The notes: generated from the sequence alone by a model not told the origin. DNA of 64,000 bases from Glo-17 sp964637835 (GCA_964637835.1 CAZWYF010000015.1:13249-77248); one strand, 5' to 3'; positions 8,364 through 17,361 are shown, numbered from the stretch's first letter. A program made the numbers and translations.

Positions 8364-9684
8364 CCGGCGGCGCGGTCGATCCGCGACGCGGCCGGCCGCG
8401 CGGGGCGCCGCCAGCCCGGTCGCCCTCCTGGTGGCCGGTGGGGTCTTCGTGCTGGCCGCGTCCGGCTGCGGACCCGCACCGTCGTTCTCTTCCGATCCGC
8501 TGCGCGGTGGGAGGACCCTGGACGCCTGGGTCAGCGTCACCCAGGACTCCAGCGGGTCCATCCAGCCGGGAGTCACCGTCGCGGTGCCATACCGGTCGCT
8601 CATCTTCCGGGAGGATCCGGGCCGCCGCGGGCTGGTCAGCGGCCTCGCACTGCAGGTGGTGGCGCTGCGCGGCGAGCAGCCGGTGGGCGGCGGGGTGGCC
8701 GCGCGCGAGGTCCGCGTGGCCGACCATCCGGACGCCCAGGCGCCGACCGAGCTGGTGCTCACCGCCCCGCTGCGGATCCGCGGCTCGGAGCCCGTGATCC
8801 TGGAGGTGCAGGCGCGGGTCCAGGCCAGCCAGCGCGTCTGGACCCGGGAGCTCGGCTTCGCGCCGGCCTCGCTCGCCGCCATGCCGGTGTGGATCACGGC
8901 GGTCGAGACGGGCCTGCCGGCCGCCGAGTCCGGCGGTCGCCTGCTCTCCTCGGCGGCGGAGGATCTGGAGCTGGCGGTGACGTTGCAACGTCCGGTGGGT
9001 GGGCCTTCCTGGCCGGACACCGGGATCGAGCTGGTCAGCGAGGTCGACGCCGCGGCCCTGGACCGGCCACGCCGGCGACGCACCGCGGTTCCGCCCCTGG
9101 GCGCCGCCGACACCACCCGGGTGATCCACGCCTGGCCGCAGTCGCGCCTGCCGTTCGGTCGTTCCCGGGTGACGGTGGCCCTGGAGATCCGACGGGACGA
9201 CGAGGTGCTGCGGCTGCCGCGCGAGCCGGCGCTCGAGCTGGTGAACCTGGCCATCCCCTTCGCCGACGAGCGCGCCTGGCGCCGTCACCTGGGCTGGCTG
9301 GACGGCCGCTTGCCGTCCGCCGTGCGGGACTCGCTGGCGGCGGTGCCGGCCAGCGAGCGCCGTGCCGCGTGGTCCGGGATCTGGGCCGCCATCGGCGCTG
9401 CGGACGATCGGCCGCCCGAGGCGGCGGAGCGGCGTCACCTGCGCCGGATCATCACGGCCGACGATCGCTACAGCTCCTTCGGCCGCGGGGCGCTGAGCGA
9501 TCGTGGCCGCGTCTACATCCGCTGGGGCGAGCCGGCCCGCGTGGAGACCTTCGCCGATCCTCATACCGTCGGCGCCACGTGGCAGATCTGGGTCTACCCG
9601 GAACGCGGTCGGCGGGTCCTGTTCTTCGACGCCCACGGCTTCGGCGACTTCCGGCTGCGCCGCGAGGAACCGCTGCTCCCCTGA
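8344..9684 (+). CDS. GWxTD-domain lipoprotein
   Basis: A 446-aa protein with a basic N-terminus, hydrophobic segment and lipobox-like ASGC (Cys near residue 40), so probably lipidated. The middle is beta-rich. The C-terminal part, from about residue 335, resembles the GWxTD domain: HLRRIITADDRYSSFGRGAL, then SDRGRVYIRWGEPARVE and an ATWQIWVYPERGRRVLFFD strand pair. The name-giving motif is altered to GALSDRG. It starts 20 bp inside the ABC ATPase gene, which implies translational coupling. The function of the family is unknown. Together with the secreted GWxTD protein at 1582 it brackets the Ton/TolC/ABC genes. Confidence 0.72.
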   Translation: MNPGRSSRRRGRSATRPAARGAASPVALLVAGGVFVLAASGCGPAPSFSSDPLRGGRTLDAWVSVTQDSSGSIQPGVTVAVPYRSLIFREDPGRRGLVSGLALQVVALRGEQPVGGGVAAREVRVADHPDAQAPTELVLTAPLRIRGSEPVILEVQARVQASQRVWTRELGFAPASLAAMPVWITAVETGLPAAESGGRLLSSAAEDLELAVTLQRPVGGPSWPDTGIELVSEVDAAALDRPRRRRTAVPPLGAADTTRVIHAWPQSRLPFGRSRVTVALEIRRDDEVLRLPREPALELVNLAIPFADERAWRRHLGWLDGRLPSAVRDSLAAVPASERRAAWSGIWAAIGAADDRPPEAAERRHLRRIITADDRYSSFGRGALSDRGRVYIRWGEPARVETFADPHTVGATWQIWVYPERGRRVLFFDAHGFGDFRLRREEPLLP

Positions 9685-9787
9685 CCGGTCGCCCGCAAGC
9701 GCCGGTCGCCGCCTCCTGCCGGTGCTCAACTTTCGCCGCCCGCGGCCGATTCCTCCGGAGACTCGCCAGACTCGCTGCGGAGGCGGC

Positions 9788-11056
9788 ATGTACTTCTGCT
9801 GGTTCTATCCGACCGGGCTCGACGTCGAGCGCCGCCGTCATCCCTGGTTGTCCCTGGCCCTGCTCGGGTCGCTGCTGGCTGTCTTCGCCTGGCAGAACTG
9901 GGGGGCGGGGCTGCTGCCGGTGCATCCCTGGTCGCTGATCTTCTACGTGGGCGACGGCCGGCCCTGGACGGCGGTCTCGGCCCTCTTCCTGCATGCCGGG
10001 TGGTTCCACCTGCTGGGCAACCTGATCTACCTCTGGGCCTTCCTGCCTGCCCTGGAGGACCGGCTCGGGCCCGGCGGGGCGTTGCTGGCGTTCCTGCTCA
10101 CCGGCGTGGCCGGCAACCTCGCCCATGGCCTGGCGGCCTGGCAGGGGTGGGCCGGACAGGGCGGTCTGGGCATCCTGGGCGCCTCCGGCGCCATCTCCGG
10201 TCTGCTGGGCTACGCGCTGCTGCGCCTGCCGTACGCGCGGGTGACGGTGGCCTACTGGCTGCTCGCGCCGCTCATGGGCCAGAGCCGGGCCGGCCGGGCC
10301 TACCTGCCGCTGCCGGCCGCGGTGGGCCTGTGGTTGCTGCTGCAGCTGGTCAGCGCCGTGGTGGCGCCCTGGACCGGCAGCGGGGTCTCGTATCCCGCCC
10401 ATCTCGGCGGCTTCGTCGCGGGCGCGCTTCTTGCCCTGTCGCTCGGTGGTCTGGGGGAGGGGCGGGCGGAGTCCCACCTGGCCCGGGCGCGCCGTTACCT
10501 GCGGCGCGGCGAGGGGTGGGCGGCCGCCGGCGCCTACACCGAGTACCTCGAACAGGCGGCGGGCGATCCCGGGGTGCAGGTGGAGCAGGCACGCGCCCTG
10601 ACCATGGCGGGGGCCGTGCCGCAGGCGCTGGAGTCCTACCGGCTGGGTCTGCGGCAGGCCGCGAGCGGCGGCCGCTGGGACCTGGCCCTGGAGGCGTACG
10701 TGGAGGGTCGACGAGGTCGTCCCGGTCTGGGGCTCGAGGCGGATGAACTGGCTGCCGTGGCCCATCGCGCGGAGAAGGCCGGACGGCAGGACGTGGCGCT
10801 GACGGCCTATCGGGACCTGATCCTGCACGAGCGGAGCCATCCGGCGGTGCCACGCGCGTGGGTCCGGCTGGTGCTCCTGCTCCATGCCGACCCCGTCCTG
10901 CACGAGGACGCCGCGGCCTGGCTGGTGCGGGCCCGCGCCGAGCTGGGGCCGGGCGCCTGGCGGGACTACCTCGACCGGGCCCTCATCGGGCCAGCAGCCG
11001 CTCGTGGAGCCGACGCGACAGTTCCGTCAGCTTGCGAGCCGGCGCCAGGATCCTGA
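9788..11056 (+). CDS. Rhomboid-family intramembrane serine protease with TPR-like tail
   Basis: A 422-aa protein. The first half has about six membrane helices and the rhomboid core: FLHAGWFHLLGNLIYLWAF (His/Asn of TM2), GASGAISGLLGY (catalytic Ser near residue 133) and YPAHLGGFVAGALL (catalytic His near 203). From about residue 225 the sequence becomes helical and repeat-like (YLRRGEGWAAAGAYTEYLEQ), consistent with TPR units exposed to the cytoplasm. Rhomboids cleave membrane proteins within the bilayer; the TPRs may recruit substrate (inference). Its last 74 bases overlap, tail to tail, the end of aspartate kinase on the other strand. Confidence 0.85.
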   Translation: MYFCWFYPTGLDVERRRHPWLSLALLGSLLAVFAWQNWGAGLLPVHPWSLIFYVGDGRPWTAVSALFLHAGWFHLLGNLIYLWAFLPALEDRLGPGGALLAFLLTGVAGNLAHGLAAWQGWAGQGGLGILGASGAISGLLGYALLRLPYARVTVAYWLLAPLMGQSRAGRAYLPLPAAVGLWLLLQLVSAVVAPWTGSGVSYPAHLGGFVAGALLALSLGGLGEGRAESHLARARRYLRRGEGWAAAGAYTEYLEQAAGDPGVQVEQARALTMAGAVPQALESYRLGLRQAASGGRWDLALEAYVEGRRGRPGLGLEADELAAVAHRAEKAGRQDVALTAYRDLILHERSHPAVPRAWVRLVLLLHADPVLHEDAAAWLVRARAELGPGAWRDYLDRALIGPAAARGADATVPSACEPAPGS

Positions 11057-12233
11057 CCACGTCGCCGTCGGTGCGCAGCGCCGCATGGGCCAGATCGCAA
11101 CGGGCGAGGGCCGCGGTCACGGCGCTCAGGGCGCCCGACCAGGTCTCGGGCCGCCGGCCGGCCAGCGAGACCACGCCCACCTCGGCCTCCCAGTGGGCCA
11201 TGACCAGTTCCGGCTCGGCGTCGGCGAGCGCCAGGGCGTCCTCGGCCACCGGCGCGAGGGCGGCCGCGCTGCCCCAGCCTTCCCAGTACCAGCGGTCGCC
11301 GGCGGCGAACCACTCCCCGGTCAGGGGCGCGGCGACGGCGGCACGCCGGGCGAGTGGCGGCAGGCCCGGGTGGGGCTCGGGATCCAGCGAGCCCAGCACC
11401 AGCCGGGCCTGGTCCTCGGCCACGGTCAGGGCCAGAGGCTCGAAGACCGTCGGAGGCGGCGGCGGCGGGGAGGCGGCCGCGGCCACCGTGGTGCCCGGCC
11501 CGGGGGCGAAGCTCGAGCCCACGAAGATGGGCACGCCGCGCTCGGCGGCGTACTCCACCGCCCGGCGGTGGACCACGCCGCAGCCGGCGTCGGCGATGCG
11601 CAGCAACTGGTCGTAGTCGAGGGCCTCGAGCCGCCGGGCCCCCGGCACCCGCTTGGGATCCGCCGTCATCACGCCGGGCACGTCCTTGAGGATCTCGCAG
11701 CGGACCGCACCCAGCGCGTGGGCGAGGGCCACGGCGGAGGTGTCGCTGCCGCCGCGGCCGAGGGTGGTGATCTCCTTGGTCTGCTCGCTGACGCCCTGGA
11801 ACCCGGCCACCACCACCACCTTGCCCGCGGCCAGGGCCTCCGGCAGGCGGATGGGGCGGACGGCCACGATGCGGGCGTCGTTGTGGCTGGTATCGGTGAT
11901 GATGCCGGCCTGACTGCCGGTGAAGGAGAGCGCCGGCACGCCCTCGGTCGCCAGGGCCATGCAGAGCAGCGACATGGTGGTGCGCTCGCCCACGGTCAGC
12001 AGCATGTCCAGCTCGCGCCGTGGCGGCTCGGGGTTGGCCTCGCGCGCGAGGGCCACCAGACGATCGGTCTGGTCGCCCATGGCCGAGACCACCACCACCA
12101 GCTGCTGGCCCTCCTCGCGCGCCCGGCGCAGGTCCCGGGCCACCTCGCGCAGGCGCGGGATGTCGGCCAGGCTGCTGCCGCCGTACTTGCGCACCACGAT
12201 GGGACCGTCGGGATTCCGGGCGGGGTCGATCAA
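10983..12233 (-). CDS. lysC: Aspartate kinase
   Basis: A 416-aa enzyme phosphorylating L-aspartate, the first step to Lys, Thr, Met and diaminopimelate for peptidoglycan. Visible motifs are VVRKYGGSSLAD near residue 14 (KYGGSS nucleotide site), LLTVGERTTMSLL, GRGGSDTSAVALAHAL and a DVPGVMTADPK loop. The C-terminal 130 residues are the regulatory ACT region, rich in Ala and somewhat divergent, so feedback control cannot be predicted. The start is read as TTG with GGAG about 9 bases upstream; no ATG gives a better fit. It stands alone on the minus strand and its end overlaps the rhomboid gene. Confidence 0.9.
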   Translation of the reverse strand: MIDPARNPDGPIVVRKYGGSSLADIPRLREVARDLRRAREEGQQLVVVVSAMGDQTDRLVALAREANPEPPRRELDMLLTVGERTTMSLLCMALATEGVPALSFTGSQAGIITDTSHNDARIVAVRPIRLPEALAAGKVVVVAGFQGVSEQTKEITTLGRGGSDTSAVALAHALGAVRCEILKDVPGVMTADPKRVPGARRLEALDYDQLLRIADAGCGVVHRRAVEYAAERGVPIFVGSSFAPGPGTTVAAAASPPPPPPTVFEPLALTVAEDQARLVLGSLDPEPHPGLPPLARRAAVAAPLTGEWFAAGDRWYWEGWGSAAALAPVAEDALALADAEPELVMAHWEAEVGVVSLAGRRPETWSGALSAVTAALARCDLAHAALRTDGDVVRILAPARKLTELSRRLHERLLAR

Positions 12234-12264
12234 GGTTCAGTCTCCGTGCCGAGGGTACCGCCGC

Positions 12265-12293
12265 AGGATAGGCCAAGGCCGCCATGGCGACAA
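12265..12293 (-). promoter_or_regulatory. Candidate lysC promoter
   Basis: On the minus strand TTGTCG (12293-12288) is followed after 17 bp by TATCCT (12270-12265). Initiation near 12258 gives a leader of about 25 bases before the TTG start. Confidence 0.45.
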
Positions 12294-12363
12294 GCGTGGG
12301 CGCGTCGCCAGGCGACCGGGATTCGAATCGGGATTCGGCGATCATGGCCCCGTGAATAAAGAG

Positions 12364-12391
12364 TTGCCGCGTCGCGACCCGTCTGTTAATT
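12364..12391 (+). promoter_or_regulatory. Candidate radC-mre promoter
   Basis: TTGCCG (12364-12369) and TTAATT (12386-12391) are separated by 16 bp in a locally AT-rich spot of the lysC/radC divergent region. Initiation near 12398 leaves a short leader. The match is moderate. Confidence 0.35.
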
Positions 12392-12413
12392 TCGGACTGC
12401 CTCCTCCGGGGTT

Positions 12414-13181
12414 ATGTGTTTGGAAAACAATGCCTTACGAAATCAGAGGGTGGAGGTCGGGCGGTCGGGCGCGGTGCCGGCCGAACCCGCGGACCTGTCG
12501 GAGCGCCAGCGCCTGCTGCGGCACGGCGCCCGGAACCTGGGCACCGCCGAGTTGCTCACCCTGGTGCTGGGGCCTGGCGGGCGGCCCGCGGCCCCGTTGC
12601 TGGCGCGGGTGTTGCTGGAACGCTTCCCGGAGCCGGCGGACCTGGTCCGGCAGCCCCTGGAGCAGCTGCTGGAGGTCCCCGGCCTGGGTCTCGCGCGCGC
12701 GACCAGGTTGCAAGCGGCCTGCGAGCTGGGGCGACGTCTGCAGGCCTCGCTGCCGCGCCAGCGGTTGCGCGTCACCGGCCCGGGAGCCGTGACCGACCTG
12801 CTGCTGCGGGAGATCGGGGGCCTGGACCGCGAGCACGTGGTGGCTCTGTATCTGGATGCGCGGCATGCCCTGCTGGCGCTGCGCACGGTGTCGGTGGGGA
12901 CCCTGGACGCCTCCCTGGTCCATCCCCGCGAGGTCTTCCGGCCCGCGGTGGGGTTGCAGGCGGCGGCGGTGGTCCTGGCTCACAATCATCCCTCGGGCTG
13001 TCCGCGCCCCAGCGGGGACGACCTCGAGTTGACGCGGCGGCTGGTCCGCTGTGGACGGTTGCTGGGGATCGAACTGCTGGACCACCTGGTCGTGGGCGAC
13101 CGCGAGGTGGTCAGCATCAGGGAGACCGGCTGGCCCGCCGCGACGGGACCGCCGCACCGCGAAGGAACGAATCCATGCTGA
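12414..13181 (+). CDS. radC: RadC-family JAB-domain protein
   Basis: A 255-aa protein. The N-terminal half has the helix-hairpin-helix-like region usual in the family (SERQRLLRHGARNLGTAELL, then LLEVPGLGLARATRL). The C-terminal JAB/MPN domain carries the metal site AHNHPSG followed by PSGDD, with VSVGTLDASLVHPREVFRPA upstream. The old link to DNA repair is not well supported; the biochemical role is uncertain. The ATG at 12414 lacks a convincing ribosome site, and a GTG near 12449 is an alternative. It overlaps mreB by 7 bp, the classical radC-mreB arrangement. Confidence 0.88.
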   Translation: MCLENNALRNQRVEVGRSGAVPAEPADLSERQRLLRHGARNLGTAELLTLVLGPGGRPAAPLLARVLLERFPEPADLVRQPLEQLLEVPGLGLARATRLQAACELGRRLQASLPRQRLRVTGPGAVTDLLLREIGGLDREHVVALYLDARHALLALRTVSVGTLDASLVHPREVFRPAVGLQAAAVVLAHNHPSGCPRPSGDDLELTRRLVRCGRLLGIELLDHLVVGDREVVSIRETGWPAATGPPHREGTNPC

Positions 13182-14197
13182 AGCGCCTGCAGGGCATGTT
13201 CAACAACGACATCGCCATCGATCTCGGCACGGCCAACACCCTGGTCTACATCAAGGGCAAGGGCATCGTGCTCAACGAGCCGTCGGTGGTCGCGGTGGAG
13301 AAGGCCACGGACAAGGTCTACGCCGTGGGTGCCGCGGCCAAGGCCATGCTCGGCAAGACGCCCGACTCCATCGCCGCCATCCGCCCCCTGAAGGATGGCG
13401 TGATCGCCGATTTCGAGGTCTGCGAGTACATGCTGCGGGCGTTCATCAAGCAAGCGCAGAAGAAGCGACACTTCGTGGCGCCACGCATCATCATCTGCGT
13501 GCCCTCGGGCATCACCGAGGTGGAGAAGCGCGCGGTGCGCGATAGCGCCAAGCACGCCGGCGCCCGGGAGGTCTACCTGGTGGCCGAGCCGGTGGCGGCG
13601 GCCATCGGCGTGGGACTGCCCGTGGACCAGCCCTCGGGCAACATGATCATCGACGTGGGCGGCGGCACCACCGAGATCGCGGTGATCGCCCTCAACGGGA
13701 TCGTCTGCGACACCTCCATCCGCGTCGGCGGCGACGAGATGGACGAGGCGATCGTCGGCTACATCAAGAAGAACCACAACCTGCTCATCGGCGACCAGAC
13801 CGCCGAGACCATCAAGAAGACCATCGGCTCGGCCCACAAGCACGGAGACGACGAGGAGATGGAGGTCAAGGGCCTCTACCAGGTCTCGGGGGTCCCGCGC
13901 ACCATGAAGATCTCCCAGTCGGAGATCCGCGAGGCCCTGCAGGAGCCGGTGCAGCAGATCGTCGACGCGCTGAAGCAGGCCCTGGAGCAGACCCCGCCCG
14001 AGCTGGCGGCCGACATCAAGGACCGGGGCATCGTCCTGACCGGCGGCGGCGCCCTGCTGAAGGGCCTGCCCGAGTTGCTGCGCGAGCAGACCGATCTGCC
14101 CATCAATCTCATGGACGACCCGCTTTTCTGCGTGGTGCTGGGAACCGGGAAGATCCTCGACGACTTCGAGAAGTATCGCCCCGTGATCATGCGCTGA
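13175..14197 (+). CDS. mreB: Rod shape-determining protein MreB
   Basis: A 340-aa bacterial actin. It has an N-terminal amphipathic segment (MLKRLQGMFNND), the phosphate 1 loop IDLGTANTLVYIKGKG, the phosphate 2 stretch IIDVGGGTTEIAVIAL and the adenosine loop IVLTGGGALLKGLPELL. It polymerises under the inner membrane and guides elongasome wall synthesis. The start ATG at 13175 has GAAGGA 8 bases before it and lies inside the end of radC. mreC, mreD, mrdA and rodA follow, giving a complete elongasome operon and implying a rod or curved cell. Confidence 0.97.
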   Translation: MLKRLQGMFNNDIAIDLGTANTLVYIKGKGIVLNEPSVVAVEKATDKVYAVGAAAKAMLGKTPDSIAAIRPLKDGVIADFEVCEYMLRAFIKQAQKKRHFVAPRIIICVPSGITEVEKRAVRDSAKHAGAREVYLVAEPVAAAIGVGLPVDQPSGNMIIDVGGGTTEIAVIALNGIVCDTSIRVGGDEMDEAIVGYIKKNHNLLIGDQTAETIKKTIGSAHKHGDDEEMEVKGLYQVSGVPRTMKISQSEIREALQEPVQQIVDALKQALEQTPPELAADIKDRGIVLTGGGALLKGLPELLREQTDLPINLMDDPLFCVVLGTGKILDDFEKYRPVIMR

Positions 14198-14246
14198 CGC
14201 GGAGCGGCATCCCCTCTGCCCGCGTGGAAGGAGCCCCCAGGCCGGC

Positions 14247-15062
14247 ATGGCGCGCTCATCCCAGACCGGCATCCGCACCGACGGGGTGGTGTCCGCCGTC
14301 TGCGTCCTGGTGGCGCTGACGTTGCTGCTGCTGCCCGACCGGGTGCAGATCCAGGTCTCGCACGCCCTCTCCGCGGTGCTGATCAATCCCTGGCTCGAGG
14401 TGCGCAACTTCGGCGAGGACGTGCTGCGTGTGCGGGCGGATAACGCCCGCCTCTCGGCGGAGGTGCAGACGCTGCGCCTGCAGTTGCAGGCCCGCCAGCG
14501 ATCCGCGGACGACGCCGCCCGGGCGGCGGGGCCGGCCCTGCCGTCGGGGGTGGACGTGCCCCTGGCGCCCTGCCAGGTGGTGGCGCGCAAGCGGGCGCGC
14601 CTGGCCACCATGATCCAGGTGCGGAGCCTCGAGCCGCTGGACTGGCAGCCGGAGTTGCCGGTGATCACCCGTGCGGGCTTTCTCGGGCGCGTGCACACGG
14701 TGATCGATGAGCGGTCGGCCTGGGTCGAGCTGCTCACGGCGCCGGACATGGCCCTCGGCGTGGAGTTCGCGCGCACCGGCGTGGTCGGCGTGCTGCGTCC
14801 GCGGGCCGGCCGGTTCGTGGTGGAGCTGGTGGGCCGCGACGAGGACGTCCTGCCTGGCGATCTGCTCATCACCTCGGGCATCGCGGAGGTCCGTGACGAG
14901 GTGGGCGGACCGGTGCACGACCCGGTTCCGCGCGGTCTGCGCGTCGGCGTGGTGGAGGACGTGAGCGCCCCCAGCGACCAGATCTTCAAGGAGATCGCCG
15001 TGAATCCCCATGCCGAATTCCGGCACAACGAGACGGTCTACGTGGTGGGGGCCGCGCCGTGA
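14247..15062 (+). CDS. mreC: Rod shape-determining protein MreC
   Basis: A 271-aa protein with one N-terminal membrane helix (GVVSAVCVLVALTLLLLP, about residues 12-29), a coiled coil (DNARLSAEVQTLRLQLQARQ, about 64-83) and the periplasmic double beta-barrel region (GRVHTVIDERSAWVELLTAP). It connects MreB and MreD with the penicillin-binding proteins. AAGGAG lies a rather long 13 bases before the ATG. It ends in a GTGA overlap with mreD. Confidence 0.92.
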   Translation: MARSSQTGIRTDGVVSAVCVLVALTLLLLPDRVQIQVSHALSAVLINPWLEVRNFGEDVLRVRADNARLSAEVQTLRLQLQARQRSADDAARAAGPALPSGVDVPLAPCQVVARKRARLATMIQVRSLEPLDWQPELPVITRAGFLGRVHTVIDERSAWVELLTAPDMALGVEFARTGVVGVLRPRAGRFVVELVGRDEDVLPGDLLITSGIAEVRDEVGGPVHDPVPRGLRVGVVEDVSAPSDQIFKEIAVNPHAEFRHNETVYVVGAAP

Positions 15063-15550
15063 GGGACTTCCTCCGCACCACGCTGGCCTGGGTGCTCCTG
15101 GCGTTCCTCGGCGAGAACGTGATCGCGCCGGCGATCGACATCGGCGGCATCGCGCCGGACTTCACGGTCATCGCCATCGTCCTGCTGGCCATGGCCGCGG
15201 GCGCGCGCGCCGGCTCGCTCGGCGGCCTGGCACTGGGCCTGGTGCAGGATCTCTCGGTGCCCACCATGCTCGGACTGCACGCGCTGTGCAAGACGCTGCT
15301 GGGCGCGGTGGTGGGCCGGACGCGGGGCCGTCTGGTCTACGGGCTGGTGCTGGTCGAGGCGCTGCTGCTCCTGGCCGCCACCCTGGCGCACGATACGCTG
15401 TTCCTCCTGGTCCAGAGCCGGCAGCAGAACGAGGCGTTTCTGGCGCCGTGGTTCGCCGACGCCCTGCCCACCGCGCTCTACACGGCGGTGGTGGGGGTGC
15501 CGCTGCTGCGGCTGGCGGATGCCCTGGGCATCCTGCGCCGGGAGGACTGA
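15059..15550 (+). CDS. mreD: Rod shape-determining protein MreD
   Basis: A 163-aa integral membrane protein with about five hydrophobic helices (TLAWVLLAFLGENVIAPAID; FTVIAIVLLAMAAGARAG; LVLVEALLLLAATLAHDTLF). The sequence LGGLALGLVQDLSVPTMLGL is the typical MreD loop. It starts with GTG overlapping the mreC stop and ends 2 bp before mrdA. Confidence 0.88.
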   Translation: MRDFLRTTLAWVLLAFLGENVIAPAIDIGGIAPDFTVIAIVLLAMAAGARAGSLGGLALGLVQDLSVPTMLGLHALCKTLLGAVVGRTRGRLVYGLVLVEALLLLAATLAHDTLFLLVQSRQQNEAFLAPWFADALPTALYTAVVGVPLLRLADALGILRRED

Positions 15551-15552
15551 GG

Positions 15553-17361
15553 ATGGAGTTCAAGGAGGCGCAGCGGATCCGGGGCCGCATCTTCCGTGGC
15601 GTGGCCTGCCTGCTCTTCGGCATCCTCGGGCTCAACCTGCTGGGCCTGATGGTGGTCCAGCACGAATACTACCGCCAGCGCGCTCTCAAGAACCGCCAGG
15701 TCCAGCTGCATCAGCCCGCGCCCCGGGGCCGCATCACCGACCGCGACGGCGTGCTCCTGGCCGACAACCGTTTCACGTCGGATATCACCATCCCCGCGGC
15801 CGCGGTCACGCCGGGCGGGCCGGACCCGACGCTCGCGCGCCTGCTCATGTGGTTCGATCTGCCCCCGGAGGAGACCCTCGACCAGCTGCGGGAGCAGCGC
15901 CGACGGGGCCGCTTCCGGCTGACCCTGGTGCGCGGCGCCACCATGCCGCAGCTCATGGCCGTGGAGGAGCGGCGGGCCAGCCTGCCGGGCGTGCTGGTGG
16001 AGTCGCGTCTGCGCCGTCGGTACAACTTCGGGCCGCTGTTCGCCCACGTGATCGGCTACACGGGCGAGGTGGACGCCGCGGATCTCGCCGACGCGCCGCC
16101 GGATCGCGAGTACCGCCCGGGTGACACCGCCGGCAAGCAGGGGGTCGAGGCGGCCTTCGAGGCTCACCTGCGCGGACGGGCGGGGGTCAAGCTGGAAGAG
16201 GTCAACGCCTCGGGCCGCAACGTCGGGCGGCAGACGGTCTGGCTGCGGCCCGTGCGTGCGGGGCGGGACCTGGCGCTGACCCTGTCGCTGCCCTTGCAGG
16301 TGGCGCTGGATTCCCTGATGGCCGACCGGCGGGGTTGCGCCGTGGCCCTTGCCGTCCCGTCGGGCGAGGTGCTCGCCGCGGTGAGCAAGCCGACCTTCGA
16401 CGCCAACCTGCTGACCACGGCCATCAGCGCGGCGCAATGGCGGGCGCTCATCGAGGACCCGTCCAAGCCGTTCTTCAATCGCATCGTCCAGGCCACCTAT
16501 GCGCCGGCCTCGCTTTACAAGGCGGTCACGAGCCTGGCCGGGCTGCAGGCCGGCGTGGTGGACACCGGCAGCGTGCTCGAACCCTGCCCCGGCGGCTATC
16601 AGTTCGGCAACCGCTGGTTCCGTTGCTGGAAGCGCACCGGCCACGGCGTGCTGGATCACGCCGGGGCGCTGGCGCACTCCTGCGACGTGTTCTACTACCA
16701 GCTGGGGCTACGCCTGGACCTCGATGAGCTGGCCGCCGCTGCGCGCTCCTTCGGCCTCGGTCAGCGTGTGACGGGGATCTATCCCGCCGAGGCGCCGGGC
16801 ATCATTCCCACAACCGAGTGGTACGACCGCCGCTTCGGCCCGCGCCAGTGGACCCGCGGCGTGATGCTCAACAACGCCATCGGGCAGGGCGAGATCCTGT
16901 CCACTCCGCTGCAGATGGCCCTGCTCGCGGCCCGCATCGCGGCCGACGGCGAGGTGCCGGGGCCCACCTTCGTGCGCGGCCAGACGCCAGCGGTGGGCCC
17001 GGTGGACCTCCCGTTCCGGCCCGAACACATGGGCTGGATCCGGCGGGCGCTGCACCAGGTGGTCGACAGCGGCACCGGAAGGGCCGCCCGGCGTGCGGGT
17101 GTCCCGGTGGCCGGCAAGACGGGGACCGCCGAGAACTCCCACGGGGAGGACCATGCCTGGTTCATGTGCTTCGCGCCGGTGGACCGGCCCGAGGTGGCGG
17201 TGGCGGTGATCCTGGAGAACGCTGGCCATGGGGGGGCGGAGGCAGCGCCGGTGGCCGGAGAATGGCTCCGGCGTTACTTCGAACTGCAGGCTCATGATCG
17301 GGCGGTGGCGGCCCCGGCCGCGCCGGCCGCGGTCCGTCCGGCCGGAGGAGGCAAGCCATGA
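15553..17361 (+). CDS. mrdA: Penicillin-binding protein 2 (elongasome transpeptidase)
   Basis: A 602-aa class B PBP that crosslinks peptidoglycan during elongation. One N-terminal membrane anchor (about residues 17-38) is followed by the dimerisation region (PAPRGRITDRDGVLLADN) and the transpeptidase domain: SLYK (active-site Ser, about residue 318), SCD in HSCDVFYYQLG (about 375) and KTG in VAGKTGTAEN (about 521). The ATG at 15553 directly follows the mreD stop with GAGGACTGAGG before it. It overlaps rodA by ATGA, as expected for partners that act as one machine. Confidence 0.96.
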   Translation: MEFKEAQRIRGRIFRGVACLLFGILGLNLLGLMVVQHEYYRQRALKNRQVQLHQPAPRGRITDRDGVLLADNRFTSDITIPAAAVTPGGPDPTLARLLMWFDLPPEETLDQLREQRRRGRFRLTLVRGATMPQLMAVEERRASLPGVLVESRLRRRYNFGPLFAHVIGYTGEVDAADLADAPPDREYRPGDTAGKQGVEAAFEAHLRGRAGVKLEEVNASGRNVGRQTVWLRPVRAGRDLALTLSLPLQVALDSLMADRRGCAVALAVPSGEVLAAVSKPTFDANLLTTAISAAQWRALIEDPSKPFFNRIVQATYAPASLYKAVTSLAGLQAGVVDTGSVLEPCPGGYQFGNRWFRCWKRTGHGVLDHAGALAHSCDVFYYQLGLRLDLDELAAAARSFGLGQRVTGIYPAEAPGIIPTTEWYDRRFGPRQWTRGVMLNNAIGQGEILSTPLQMALLAARIAADGEVPGPTFVRGQTPAVGPVDLPFRPEHMGWIRRALHQVVDSGTGRAARRAGVPVAGKTGTAENSHGEDHAWFMCFAPVDRPEVAVAVILENAGHGGAEAAPVAGEWLRRYFELQAHDRAVAAPAAPAAVRPAGGGKP

